DNA of 18,575 nucleotides from Candidatus Poseidoniaceae archaeon (GCA_028822955.1 JAPKCL010000025.1:1-18575), one strand, 5' to 3'. Shown: positions 1-8,789, counted from the stretch's first letter. Notes: generated from the letters alone by a model not told the origin. Program-made: numbers and translations.

Positions 1-404
1 ACCGTCCAAGAGTTTTCATCAATCGCAAGAAGGTGGTGAACTGTTACGGTTTCTCCAGCAGGTGTTCCCGTGTTGCCATAAGGTACCGATGTGCCACTGT
101 TTTGTGACAGCCAACAGTTCGCTTCCTTTCCTGCTGCAATTTGTTCTTGTAGCAAAAGACATGCTTCATCGAGTTCTCCATTCGCTAACAATTCACTCAG
201 TCGGTTTTCACCAGAGACTTCTGCTTCAAGACCCAAGCCATACCGAAATGCATCGTCGCCCGTAAGTTCTAATCCTGCTTCATGCGCAACTGAAGGGGCA
301 TCTGGGACATGAATCCGAATGAGGAAGGTTGCCGACATGAAGAACAGCCAAAACAAGGTTAACATCTCAAGGATGTGTATTTGAGCATCTTCTTCATGAC
401 GCAT
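1..404 (-). CDS. Pilin-like membrane-anchored protein, 3' end beyond window
   Basis: The reading frame is open from the ATG at 404 to the window edge, about 134 codons, so the C-terminus is missing. After a short charged N-terminus (MRHEED) comes AQIHILEMLTLFWLFFMSAT, a hydrophobic helix directly preceded by a Q-x-H-x-L-E pattern. This resembles the class III signal/pilin-like start of small proteins next to archaeal type IV pilus genes, for example the haloarchaeal AQAHTLE-type pilin-like families (recalled, not searched). The rest looks extracytoplasmic and has two visible cysteines. The ATG follows the TGA of the upstream TadC-like gene with no gap, so it is very likely the last visible gene of the pilus operon and translationally coupled. 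A pilin or minor pilin role is inferred. It could also be a simple membrane-anchored accessory protein. Confidence 0.6.
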   Translation of the reverse strand, partial: MRHEEDAQIHILEMLTLFWLFFMSATFLIRIHVPDAPSVAHEAGLELTGDDAFRYGLGLEAEVSGENRLSELLANGELDEACLLLQEQIAAGKEANCWLSQNSGTSVPYGNTGTPAGETVTVHHLLAIDENSWT

Positions 405-1979
405 TCAATCACCAAAGAATAACGGCGAGGGCACGAAGGTACCCGAGGAGGGATTGAGCCCAGGTACGTCGGTAATACCGATCAAATTTGGCGTGAAAGC
501 CAAGAAGTTGAACACGACTAATGCGACAACAATCATCATTCCAGAGTGCTTGAATCCTGTTGAAAAGCGGCCGGTTGACATTAATCCCGCCATGGTTCCA
601 TTTCCTACCGCTTGCATTGTCACGCCATAGTAGAATACCGTCAAGAAAAACAGAGGGTCGATATTACGAATCGTCATGTTTCCAATTGTTTGACCTCCGC
701 TATCGCCACCATCGCCACCACTGGAATTCGAACCAGCAATAGCAGGGATAAAGACAACAGCAAGCGTTACAATTACGCCAAGGAAAACGAAGTACGAAGT
801 CCAAATGACTGCAATGTATGAGCCAATTGCTCGTCTCCGTTCACCTTCGAGGAACTTCAATTCACGTGAATCGTTTGCAGCAGTAACTAGGATATCGGAA
901 ATCTTACCACCTGCACGGTCTGCTTCGGCAATCAAAGCGATTGCTCGTTGAACCAGTGGTGTTCCGACACGATCTGCGAATTGCTTGATGACGTCGCTGA
1001 ACTTGATACCCCAGCTAAGTTGGTCAGACATTTTCTTAATTTCTCCATTCAGTGCCCCATACTCCGACGTCGCAAGAGTTTGAATCGCCACCGTCATCGC
1101 AAGACCACCTTTCCAATACTCAGCAAGATCTCGTAGGAAATCCGGGAATTTTTCTTCGACTTCGTTTTTGGCATTCTCTACTCGTTCCCAGTAGTAAGAT
1201 GCTGGATAGAGGAAGAAGAAGAACATCAATCCAAAGAAATTGAGGAAAATGAATGGGCGAACCGATTTAGGTCCCAATTCAACTTCAGGTCCAAGCCAGA
1301 ATGACTTGTTGTTCATGTTGGACGGAACCCCGTCAAAGTAATGTACGGTAATGTCGAAATTTACTCTAGTAAGTCGTTCACCCTCGGTCATCGAAAACAC
1401 AACGAATTCGTATCGTTTTTCAGGAGGTATTGTGGCCATCTCAAGCTGACAATCATCTGTACCCACCTCGCCTGAATATGAATCCATGATTTCCCCACTT
1501 TGGGAGCGTATTGCAACAATATATTCAGCACCAGGATTTCCCGTTATGCTACAATTGACCCATAAGGGTTGGAGGACAACAATACCACCGGTTTGATCGG
1601 ACTCTACACCGGGGACATCGAAGTTTTTACCCTGTTTGGATACTGACTTCCATTCCTCATCCTCCCAAACGATACGGTTCGGCGCATCTTGAAGGATTGC
1701 ACACGATTGGTTTGCAGCATAATCTGGTTTGACATTGGTATTGAAATGTTGACCCATAGGGTTGCCTTGAGAATCCTTTGCAGTAAGTCCACAATACAAA
1801 TTTGTGAACATTGGTTCTCCGTTCGCTGTTGGCATGAATCCTGAGTTTGTCGCCCAAACCGCTGCAGTTCCTAGCCCGAGTAAAATGGAAACAAAGAGAA
1901 TCGCATAGAGTTTTGTCAATGTGGAATCGTCCTTTGGCAAGTCGAGTTTCACAGTAATTTTTTCCTTTTTACGTGCCAT
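405..1979 (-). CDS. TadC/FlaJ-type pilus platform protein with extracytoplasmic domain
   Basis: This 524-aa membrane protein has one TM helix near residues 24-44, a large extracytoplasmic region (about 45-240), a second TM (about 240-262) and then a type II secretion F (T2SF)-like cytoplasmic helical domain (about 265-385). More TM helices follow around a Gly/Ser/Asp-rich loop (about 405-425). T2SF proteins form the inner-membrane platform on which the TadA/FlaI ATPase acts during pilus or archaellum assembly. The ectodomain has four cysteines (starts CGLT, CAIL, CSIT, CQLE) and sequons such as NQS, NCS and NKS, which fits an exposed, possibly disulfide-bonded and glycosylated domain. FlaJ normally carries two T2SF modules in one chain; here they are split over this and the upstream gene. 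The start is supported by AGGAGGTGA just upstream, between the previous stop and the ATG. Confidence 0.85.
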   Translation of the reverse strand: MARKKEKITVKLDLPKDDSTLTKLYAILFVSILLGLGTAAVWATNSGFMPTANGEPMFTNLYCGLTAKDSQGNPMGQHFNTNVKPDYAANQSCAILQDAPNRIVWEDEEWKSVSKQGKNFDVPGVESDQTGGIVVLQPLWVNCSITGNPGAEYIVAIRSQSGEIMDSYSGEVGTDDCQLEMATIPPEKRYEFVVFSMTEGERLTRVNFDITVHYFDGVPSNMNNKSFWLGPEVELGPKSVRPFIFLNFFGLMFFFFLYPASYYWERVENAKNEVEEKFPDFLRDLAEYWKGGLAMTVAIQTLATSEYGALNGEIKKMSDQLSWGIKFSDVIKQFADRVGTPLVQRAIALIAEADRAGGKISDILVTAANDSRELKFLEGERRRAIGSYIAVIWTSYFVFLGVIVTLAVVFIPAIAGSNSSGGDGGDSGGQTIGNMTIRNIDPLFFLTVFYYGVTMQAVGNGTMAGLMSTGRFSTGFKHSGMMIVVALVVFNFLAFTPNLIGITDVPGLNPSSGTFVPSPLFFGD

Positions 1980-1994
1980 TCATCTCACCTCCTC

Positions 1995-3014
1995 TCACAT
2001 ATCTTGTTCCTTGCTGCTGGTCCAGACCAGTATCGCATATGCGATGTGAATCATTGGTACAAAGCCAAGAACAATACCGTACAACATCCCTTCAGACATT
2101 TGTGCTCCAGAGCCTGAAACCCAGAACATAATGACCAACATAACAATCAAAAACAGTGGCATAGCCACTGCAACGACAATATATGATTCAGCAAGAAGAG
2201 CGATTGATTCTAAGAACATCTGCATCCGAGTTCTGTTTTCACGCATGTAGTGTTCTGCACGGTTCAAGAAAAACAATTTCAGTTGACCACCAGCAGTGAG
2301 TGTTCCAACCATACCTTGGAAAAATTCAGTTAACCATACCGATGCGGCTCGGTCAACACTCATTTTCATCGCTGTAATTAAATCAAAACCGAGTAATGTT
2401 ACATCTCTGTATACCATTGCAGCATCGTCAGCAACGTCACCATAAATTTCTTTATTCATGGCAAGGGATCTGAAAATCTTTGACGGTGTTGCATTCGCTG
2501 CAGACATAGCAGCAGTATATGATGCAGCATATGGGAGGTATTTTTCAATCATAGCTCCACGACGTTTCGCTTCCCGCTTTGCGCCGTTTTTATTGTAATT
2601 ATATGCCATGTAAGGTATGAGTAATCCACCGAGGAAGATGATGACGATTTCCGCGAATGGTGGGAATACTTGGTACTCAAATCCATCACAGCCATTGCCA
2701 GGTTTCGTTGGGTCGATTAAATCTTGATTCCAATATTCCCACTCGAAACAGTATGCTACTGTTGTTGGGTCTTGAATGCCTTCCCAGTAAGCAATAACTC
2801 CTATGTCGGGGATGAAAAACAATGCGACAAAACCCCAGCAAATCAAGGTGATCGCCAACGATGTCATGATGGCAGTTGCGAGGTATACTTCGGGCATCAT
2901 TGGCATTGAACCTTTGACAAGACTTTCAGATAATTCCTTATCATTCCGAGCACGCTTACGCAGCATGCGGCCGAGGAAGCGGTTACAAATCCTCTGCCAT
3001 GTGGTCAAGTCCAT
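1995..3014 (-). CDS. TadC/FlaJ-type pilus platform protein (first of two)
   Basis: This is the second T2SF-type platform subunit, 339 aa from the ATG chosen here. It has a basic cytoplasmic N-terminus, a TM near residues 44-70, an extracytoplasmic loop of about 50 residues with two cysteines, a TM near 120-140, a cytoplasmic helical T2SF domain, and two or three C-terminal TM helices. It should pair with the downstream 524-aa protein as the membrane platform for the TadA-type ATPase. I chose the ATG at 3014 because GGAAGTGA lies four bases upstream. An in-frame ATG at 3041 would overlap the ATPase stop (ATGA) and add nine residues but has no visible ribosome site. Gene order ATPase-platform-platform matches archaeal Tad-like pilus loci. 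Whether the product is an adhesive pilus or an archaellum cannot be told from this window. Confidence 0.85.
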   Translation of the reverse strand: MDLTTWQRICNRFLGRMLRKRARNDKELSESLVKGSMPMMPEVYLATAIMTSLAITLICWGFVALFFIPDIGVIAYWEGIQDPTTVAYCFEWEYWNQDLIDPTKPGNGCDGFEYQVFPPFAEIVIIFLGGLLIPYMAYNYNKNGAKREAKRRGAMIEKYLPYAASYTAAMSAANATPSKIFRSLAMNKEIYGDVADDAAMVYRDVTLLGFDLITAMKMSVDRAASVWLTEFFQGMVGTLTAGGQLKLFFLNRAEHYMRENRTRMQMFLESIALLAESYIVVAVAMPLFLIVMLVIMFWVSGSGAQMSEGMLYGIVLGFVPMIHIAYAILVWTSSKEQDM

Positions 3015-3037
3015 CGAATCACTTCCATGTAGGTATT

Positions 3038-4564
3038 TCAATTAAGTCCGTCAACACGAGCCATAATTTCAGTTGGTCGCACATAGTATTCAGTGATAAT
3101 TTGAGAGACTTGGTCTGCTTTACGAATATCGTTCAAAACCATCCATTCGAGGATACGCTTCCGAGTACGCAGTTCACGGCGCATATCGTCTTGAGAATAA
3201 TTGAGTTTGACCATAATCTTCTCCAAGACATAGGATTTTCCACTGAAGATGAAATCATCGGTATTTACGTCCCAACGGAACACTTCATTGGTGATAATTT
3301 CAAGAGAGTTCGGGTCAATTCCAACAATCTCGACCAGTTGCTTAGCTCGTCGAACACGTCTGCCGTTAATACGTGTCTGGATTTGAATGACACATGCTTC
3401 CAAAGCAGGGAGAAGAACACGAGGTATGTCAATCGGTTTGTTTTCTAATCGGTGGACGAGAGAAGGGACAGAATCTGCGTGCACAGTTGAATACGCACAG
3501 TGGCCAGTAGCCATTGCCTGGAACAAAACGTAGGCTTCTGCACCACGAATCTCACCGACAATAATGTATTCAGGCCGCTCACGCAGTGCGGCTTTGAGCA
3601 ACTCGAATTCTCCGATCACTCCTTCTGTTGATTCTCCTCCGAAACCTTGCCGAGTCAAACCAGGAACCCAGTTAGGTTGTGGGATGTTGACTTCACGAGT
3701 TGATTCAATGGAAACGATTTTCATTTGCCAAGGTATGAAGATACACATAGCATTGAGTGTCGTTGTTTTACCGGATGCAGTTCCTCCGACAAACAGCATT
3801 GGAACTTCATTCTGGAACCCAATCCAAAGATAGGCGACCATCAATGATGACATGGTACGGAATGCCACAATATCTGCGGGTGAAAACGGATCGTCCTTGA
3901 AACGTCGAATACAGAATGCAGACCCTCTTGTGGAAATCTCATGTCCTAATTTCATGACAATCCGAGAACCATCCATCAGTGTTGCATCCAGCAATGGGGA
4001 TGCGACTGAAATGTGCTTGCCACATCGTTGAGCGAGTTTGATAACATACGATTCAAGTTCATGGTCGGTGTTCCATACGCATGTTGTTTCTACAGATTCG
4101 AACTTTCGGTGGTAGGCGAAGATTGGCACGCCTGTGCCGTCCATGGAAATATCTTCGACGTTAATGTCGTTCATGAGGACATCCATTTGCCCATATCCAA
4201 TGAGGTCTCGGCGCAAATAATAGAAAATCTTTGATTTCGACTTTTTGTTGATTTTCATGCTATAGGCTTTGATAACTTTATCCATTGCTGTACGGATATA
4301 TGCTTCAGGATTCGCATCAATCTCTTCGATGTTTGCGGTAAGTGAGCGGATAAAGATGTCGAGAATTTCGTCCCGGTATTCTTGTTCTTTTTTGGTCATC
4401 GGTGGTTCGATGATTTGGTAGATGATGTTGAGCGTTTGTTTATCACGAACAATGCGAGCAAAGGCGTGCGGTGGCAAGACTGGATACTTGTCCAGTTCGT
4501 CGTACTGGGCGCGTTGTTTTGCCCGCTGACGCTTGCCTCCACCTTTGTTTTGTTTTCTCGCCAT
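3038..4564 (-). CDS. TadA/FlaI-type pilus assembly (VirB11-like) secretion ATPase
   Basis: The 508-aa hexameric secretion ATPase powers pilin assembly from the cytoplasmic face of the membrane. Seen directly: Walker A GGTASGKTTT at about 260-269, Walker B region YIIVGEIRG at about 333-341, and the histidine box STVHAD at about 359-364. An N-terminal domain (about 30-250) contains LIGYGQMDVLMNDINVEDIS, typical of the domain that precedes the RecA-like core in this family. The extreme N-terminus is highly basic. Length fits archaeal FlaI/TadA proteins. The ATG at 4564 has GAGGGTG about six bases upstream. The stop overlaps the possible 3041 start of the next gene. It is the first gene of a four-gene operon. 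No FlaG, FlaF or FlaH homologue is visible, so I prefer a Tad-like pilus over an archaellum, with modest certainty. Confidence 0.95.
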   Translation of the reverse strand: MARKQNKGGGKRQRAKQRAQYDELDKYPVLPPHAFARIVRDKQTLNIIYQIIEPPMTKKEQEYRDEILDIFIRSLTANIEEIDANPEAYIRTAMDKVIKAYSMKINKKSKSKIFYYLRRDLIGYGQMDVLMNDINVEDISMDGTGVPIFAYHRKFESVETTCVWNTDHELESYVIKLAQRCGKHISVASPLLDATLMDGSRIVMKLGHEISTRGSAFCIRRFKDDPFSPADIVAFRTMSSLMVAYLWIGFQNEVPMLFVGGTASGKTTTLNAMCIFIPWQMKIVSIESTREVNIPQPNWVPGLTRQGFGGESTEGVIGEFELLKAALRERPEYIIVGEIRGAEAYVLFQAMATGHCAYSTVHADSVPSLVHRLENKPIDIPRVLLPALEACVIQIQTRINGRRVRRAKQLVEIVGIDPNSLEIITNEVFRWDVNTDDFIFSGKSYVLEKIMVKLNYSQDDMRRELRTRKRILEWMVLNDIRKADQVSQIITEYYVRPTEIMARVDGLN

Positions 4565-4607
4565 GTGTGCACCCTCTGCCGAAGCAATTTATCACACCCT
4601 ATGGCCG

Positions 4608-4617
4608 ACTATAACAC
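4608..4617 (-). promoter_or_regulatory. TATA-like box for the pilus operon
   Basis: The minus strand reads GTGTTATAGT here, about 45-55 bases upstream of the secretion ATPase ATG. With usual archaeal spacing, transcription would begin near 4585, leaving a leader of about 20 bases that contains the GAGGGTG ribosome site. The assignment is by eye only. Confidence 0.4.
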
Positions 4618-4619
4618 TT

Positions 4620-4634
4620 GGGTGAAAATCACCC
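4620..4634. promoter_or_regulatory. Perfect 6-3-6 palindrome upstream of pilus operon
   Basis: GGGTGA-AAA-TCACCC is a perfect inverted repeat two bases upstream (in the operon's direction) of the TATA-like box, in the position of a BRE or a transcription factor site. It is the only strong palindrome in the 132-base gap. An operator is plausible. A terminator hairpin for the upstream kinase gene is the alternative, but no T-tract follows. Confidence 0.4.
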
Positions 4635-4696
4635 CTGAAACCGTCACCCTGCGGCCCAAACTGCTAAACCGTAAAACACCTGTTTCTTGAGAATGA

Positions 4697-5281
4697 TTAT
4701 TCTTGGTTTGTAAACGATTTAAGCCAAGTAAAACATGAACTACGGAACATCTCTAAATTGACATTGTTGTCAATTAAAAAATCGGATTCAGAAATAATTT
4801 CTTCTAAGCCCCAACCACGCTCACGTGTATCACGAGTTTCAAACGCTTGTCGATCTCCATCTTCCGAACGTCCACGGTTTTGAATCCGAGTGAATCGCGT
4901 ATCAGGTGATGCAACGACGGCTAAAGAAGAAAACTTCCCGCCCCAGCGTTGTTCAAATACCACTCGTTCAGCAGTACCCCGCATACCTTCTATCAGAACG
5001 ATCGAATGTGATTCAAGATGTGTGTCGACGGCATCAGCCAGGCGCACTGCAAGAACATCTTCGCCATGTTCAGCGCGTAATTGAGCTGCGATTTCACCAA
5101 ATATACCGGGACTTTCTTTGAGTTCTAAGCGAGTCACTTCTGCACGAACCATATCTCCCATTGAAAGGACTGGAATATTGTTTTCAGAGAGCACATTAGC
5201 AAACTCTCCTTTGCCGGAACCCGGCATACCGCACACCGCTACGACTCTTGCCATGCTTGTTGGGCGTAGGCGAACGCACAT
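4697..5281 (-). CDS. UPF0200-type nucleotide kinase-like P-loop protein
   Basis: This is a small cytoplasmic P-loop NTPase of the UPF0200 family, which resembles adenylate and dephospho-CoA kinases; to my knowledge its substrate is unproven. The P-loop GMPGSGKG lies at residues 18-25. A lid-like segment NRGRSEDGD, then RDTRERGWGLEEII and SDFLIDN, match the family pattern RxRE...RDxRE...GI...ADxxIxN. From the ATG chosen here it is 194 aa. GGAGGT six bases upstream supports this start. The ATG at 5254 would begin nearer the family's usual N-terminus but lacks a ribosome site, and the open frame upstream to 5365 only overlaps the permease gene. It lies 35 bases after the ABC permease stop on the same strand, so it may be co-transcribed with the exporter; no functional link is evident. 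Confidence 0.85.
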   Translation of the reverse strand: MCVRLRPTSMARVVAVCGMPGSGKGEFANVLSENNIPVLSMGDMVRAEVTRLELKESPGIFGEIAAQLRAEHGEDVLAVRLADAVDTHLESHSIVLIEGMRGTAERVVFEQRWGGKFSSLAVVASPDTRFTRIQNRGRSEDGDRQAFETRDTRERGWGLEEIISESDFLIDNNVNLEMFRSSCFTWLKSFTNQE

Positions 5282-5316
5282 CAAGATACCTCCATCTTCG
5301 GGGCGTCGGGTGCGAT

Positions 5317-7020
5317 TCAGTTCGAAAACTCTGCTCGGCCCCATCGTCGGCCCATGAGTTTCCACAACAAAGCAGAAGCTAAAATCAAGGCAAAAGATAT
5401 TGCAATCATTCCTTTGTAACCTTGTTCAACCATACTTTGGTCATACATTACGGCGGTTGCAGCAAGTCCATCCTCTGAGGTACGTTCCCACCAATTACCA
5501 TACAGAGAGACATCACCTTGCGTGAATGAAAGGAGGAACAGGAGGAGTAATGGAATCACGGTACCAATCCAAAACCAAATCATAATCGATGCATCGAAAA
5601 TGGCTCTATTTGGTCGTAAACCCATCAAGAACGCAGTTAGGGCAACGATGTAAATCGAATTTGCAAACATGACGATTATACTGGTTGGCAACGCTCCCCA
5701 TTCATCGAGTCGCCAAGCCATAAGTACAATGAAAATCAGAGAAATCCATGAAGTCGCAAGGAAATACACCACGACTTTCGCTCGTATGAGTTGTGGGACT
5801 CCAAGAGGTAATCCATTCATGAATTCAGGAGAATCTAGAATCGTTAACCATGAATAGAAATTGAAACCAAAGAATCCAAGAAACGGTGCATAAGAAAGTA
5901 AATTAATTGGGATTGGCGCTTCCGCAAAATCAACGAGCCATGCCATTCCAAGCAGTACTAAGAGTGGAATAGCGTATGAGACGGTCATCTTTTTAAGCGA
6001 GCCTGAACGAATCAAATCCACAAATTCCTTTGCCACAATTAACCGAATTTCGCCTTTGCCAAGGAAACCTAAGCGGTTGTAAATAGGTGTAAGAAGTTCT
6101 GTTCGTTCGACAACAGATACGTCAAAGTCGTCGATGATGAGTGCAGATGAAAAGATTCCAACTGCTAAACTTGCTAGTAATGCAAGCGCAGCGCCCAGTA
6201 TGCTCTGTGAACTTTGAACACCCAGGCCCCAGAGCATCGAGCTGATATCGAATTTACCCAAGCCAATAGCGACTCCCAGTGCCACAACAAGCACGGGTCC
6301 AAAGATGGTAAACGGTCGCCCACGCATCCATAACGCTGAAGCAAGGAAAGCAAGGGCAAGTCCTTGGGCTAAGGTAATGATCATTGCAATCCATGTCCAA
6401 GGTAGGCTGGACCATTCCAGAGGCGTGGAAATACCTGCAAGTGATTCAAGCAAGATCCCAACCGCCATTCCAGCAACGACTGGAGAGAGAATGAGCATGA
6501 CATAGAAGCACAAATCTTTGATGAAATAGGCAAAATGGGCAACTGAATTCGGAAGTGGTTGGAGTGCTGGTGCGGCTAAGAGGTAATTTTTAGTCCCTGA
6601 ACGATGAACAATTGCATCATGGCCCATGAAAGCAAAGGTTCCCATTCCAAGGCTAAACATCAGCAAAGGTAGATGGAGGGCGAATCGTAATTCTTGCCAG
6701 GAAAATGTCTTTGATTCAATATCCGCAACTTGGGCAGATGAATCGCCTACGAGAAATTGCAAACCGATGGTTGTGATGGCAGTTACAAGAGTGAGTAGGA
6801 GTGGGAATAAGACCATTTGACGCTTCTTAGCGAATTCAAGACTCTTCCGCCCTTCTTCTTTGAACATCACGCGAAAGGTTGTTGAAAAAGCAGCCCACCC
6901 TCGTAACGGTTCATGCAATTGTTGGTCGTGAGCACTGGTTCCTAATGGGTGATTGGTCGTCGAATTATCGACGACTTCATCCCAATCGCGGGAAACTACA
7001 CTCACTCCAGACACGTTCAC
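5317..7020 (-). CDS. ABC-2-type exporter permease
   Basis: This 567-aa polytopic protein has roughly a dozen hydrophobic segments starting at about residue 68, after a soluble N-terminus with the amphipathic stretch FKEEGRKSLEFAKKRQ. Such an 'elbow' helix before TM1 is common in ABC-2 permeases. A similar cytoplasmic segment (GEIRLIVAKEFVDLIRSGSL) occurs mid-protein before a second TM set, suggesting an internal duplication: two half-transporters in one chain. It overlaps the ATPase gene by four bases (GTGA), so the pair is translationally coupled. No ATG is available; the start is GTG at 7020 or the in-frame GTG at 7014, which is better spaced from GAGGAGG. The substrate cannot be inferred. 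Confidence 0.85.
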   Translation of the reverse strand: MNVSGVSVVSRDWDEVVDNSTTNHPLGTSAHDQQLHEPLRGWAAFSTTFRVMFKEEGRKSLEFAKKRQMVLFPLLLTLVTAITTIGLQFLVGDSSAQVADIESKTFSWQELRFALHLPLLMFSLGMGTFAFMGHDAIVHRSGTKNYLLAAPALQPLPNSVAHFAYFIKDLCFYVMLILSPVVAGMAVGILLESLAGISTPLEWSSLPWTWIAMIITLAQGLALAFLASALWMRGRPFTIFGPVLVVALGVAIGLGKFDISSMLWGLGVQSSQSILGAALALLASLAVGIFSSALIIDDFDVSVVERTELLTPIYNRLGFLGKGEIRLIVAKEFVDLIRSGSLKKMTVSYAIPLLVLLGMAWLVDFAEAPIPINLLSYAPFLGFFGFNFYSWLTILDSPEFMNGLPLGVPQLIRAKVVVYFLATSWISLIFIVLMAWRLDEWGALPTSIIVMFANSIYIVALTAFLMGLRPNRAIFDASIMIWFWIGTVIPLLLLFLLSFTQGDVSLYGNWWERTSEDGLAATAVMYDQSMVEQGYKGMIAISFALILASALLWKLMGRRWGRAEFSN

Positions 7021-7814
7021 TCCTCCTCGTCATCCTTACCTTTTTCGTCTTCACCACTCAATCGTTCAACATCTTCAATCGAACGTCCAACCAATCGAAT
7101 AAAGACATCTTCAAGAGTTTCATCCTTCGATTGTTTGAGTCCTTTCACGGTTCCTGCTGCAAGCACTTTTCCGTTGTTAATAATCGCCATTCGGTTACAC
7201 ATCCGTTCAGCCATTTCTAAAACGTGTGAGCATAGGAAAATAGTTCCACCATTTTTGACATGTTCAAGGAGCCATTGTCGGCATTTCCTCTGATAAATCG
7301 GGTCGAGGTTAGCGAAGGGTTCATCGAGAAACAATAACTTTGGTTTGTGAATAAAAGCGGCAGCGAGCATTACTTTCTGGCGTTGTCCTTTTGACAAATC
7401 CTTACACATAGTGTCACGCTTTTCCTCCAATCCAAACCATTCAATCCAGTGTTCAACTTGCTGATTCATGTTTTCAACTGTTCTTAGTTTAGCCACGAAC
7501 TCGAGAAACTCAACCGGTGTAAGAAACGAGGGGGGAGATTCAGATTCAGGTACGATGCCAATGTTGGCTTTGACTTTCTGCGGGTCGGATACAGCATTGA
7601 TACCAAGAACTTCAATCCGTCCTTTACTCGGGCGAAGTTGACCGGTAAGGAGTTTGATGAAGGTCGATTTACCAGCACCATTTGGTCCGAATACTCCAAA
7701 AAACTCACCTGCATGAACCTCAACATTGAGTGGATGTAATGCAATGAAGTCACCGTATTTCTTGGCCATGTCTTCAGCCATTACCAGTGGAGCAAGTGAT
7801 TCAACCATGTACAT
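7017..7814 (-). CDS. ABC transporter ATP-binding protein
   Basis: The 265-aa cytoplasmic ATPase drives the adjacent permease. Walker A GPNGAGKS is at 43-50, the signature LSKGQRQ at 140-146, Walker B LLFLDEP at 160-166, the D-loop NLD follows, and the H-loop histidine is in LCSHVLE (about 197). The Q-loop position reads IVPE, with glutamate instead of glutamine, as in many NatA/CcmA-like ABC-2 ATPases. The C-terminal tail is acidic (DEKGKDDEEE). The gene overlaps the permease start by four bases. The ATG at 7814 is given; an ATG at 7808 with GTGGT six bases upstream is equally possible. It diverges from the enoyl-CoA hydratase gene across a 99-base gap, where I see no clear TATA box for either gene. 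Confidence 0.95.
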   Translation of the reverse strand: MYMVESLAPLVMAEDMAKKYGDFIALHPLNVEVHAGEFFGVFGPNGAGKSTFIKLLTGQLRPSKGRIEVLGINAVSDPQKVKANIGIVPESESPPSFLTPVEFLEFVAKLRTVENMNQQVEHWIEWFGLEEKRDTMCKDLSKGQRQKVMLAAAFIHKPKLLFLDEPFANLDPIYQRKCRQWLLEHVKNGGTIFLCSHVLEMAERMCNRMAIINNGKVLAAGTVKGLKQSKDETLEDVFIRLVGRSIEDVERLSGEDEKGKDDEEE

Positions 7815-7913
7815 ACCACATCATCATGGTCTTTGAGTTCTTGGTTTCTCTCTCATGAAATGTTCAATTTCAACGGTCGGTGAAATGATGAACTGAAACC
7901 TACTGGGGGTGGT

Positions 7914-8756
7914 ATGAGCGCCCCGCAGACCGATGTACTTTCGATAAAAGAAATCCCCGTCAATGACGAAGCAGACTTGGGTTCAGTGGCACTGGTTACC
8001 ATCAATCGCCCAGACAAACTCAATGCATTGAATGCTGATGTCATGGCAAGTTTGAAATCGATGGTTTCTTGGGTTGAAGCAACTGATTCAGTACGAGTTG
8101 TGGTGCTCACTGGTGCCCAACCAAATACGCCTCTTGAAGGCAAGCGAGCAAAACCAAATGCCTTTGTTGCAGGTGCCGATATTACGGAATTTGTAGGCAA
8201 GCGTAGCGAAGATATCCGTACGATGTTCACAGATAATGCAGTTGAAGCCTTGTGGAATTTGTCCAAACCAACCATTGCTATGGTCGATGGTTTCGCACTC
8301 GGTGGAGGCTGTGAAGTTGCTTGTTCGTGCGATCTACGCATCGCTAGCGACCGTTCACGGTTTGGCACACCTGAAATCAACCTAGGGTTAATCCCCGGTT
8401 ATGGTGCCACACAACGTCTTGTACGACTTATTGGCTATGGTAAAACCATGGAGATGGTAATGACCGGAGAAATGATCGATGCAAATGAAGCGCATCGTGT
8501 TGGCTTGGTCAATCATGTCTGCTCTCCGGAAGATTTACTCGAATATACACTTGATATGGCACGTTTAATTGCAAGTAAATCTTCAAACACACTTCGAGTT
8601 GGAAAGCAGACAATTCGTTCTGCACTCGATGTTGGGTTGACCGAAGGAGTTGCTATCGAAGCAGAAGCCTTCGCCAGTCTGTTCGATTCCGAGGACAAAG
8701 ATATCGGAGTTGAGGCTTTCCTCAACAGAGAGACTCCTCAATGGAAGCACAAATGA
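7914..8756 (+). CDS. Enoyl-CoA hydratase (crotonase family)
   Basis: The 280-aa protein hydrates trans-2-enoyl-CoA in fatty acid or amino acid degradation. Oxyanion-hole segments FVAGADITEF (about 84-93) and GFALGGGCEVA (about 126-136) are present. Both catalytic glutamates of true hydratases are kept: E134 in GGGCEVA and E154 in TPEINLGLIPG. That argues against an isomerase or hydrolase assignment. Relative to typical family members there are a few extra residues between the first strands and the first oxyanion segment (PNTPLEGKRAKPN). The gene stands alone on the plus strand, with GGGGGTGGT just before the ATG. No 3-hydroxyacyl-CoA dehydrogenase or thiolase is nearby, so the pathway is open; archaeal candidates are beta-oxidation or crotonyl-CoA hydration. 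Confidence 0.92.
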   Translation: MSAPQTDVLSIKEIPVNDEADLGSVALVTINRPDKLNALNADVMASLKSMVSWVEATDSVRVVVLTGAQPNTPLEGKRAKPNAFVAGADITEFVGKRSEDIRTMFTDNAVEALWNLSKPTIAMVDGFALGGGCEVACSCDLRIASDRSRFGTPEINLGLIPGYGATQRLVRLIGYGKTMEMVMTGEMIDANEAHRVGLVNHVCSPEDLLEYTLDMARLIASKSSNTLRVGKQTIRSALDVGLTEGVAIEAEAFASLFDSEDKDIGVEAFLNRETPQWKHK

Positions 8757-8789
8757 GGCTTGCTTACGCCTTATGGTGATTCATCGAAT

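Noticed and set aside
3038..4564. Archaellum (FlaI) rather than pilus assignment
   Set aside because: No FlaB, FlaF, FlaG or FlaH genes are visible and the platform is split into two TadC-like proteins, so I kept the broader TadA/FlaI-type call.
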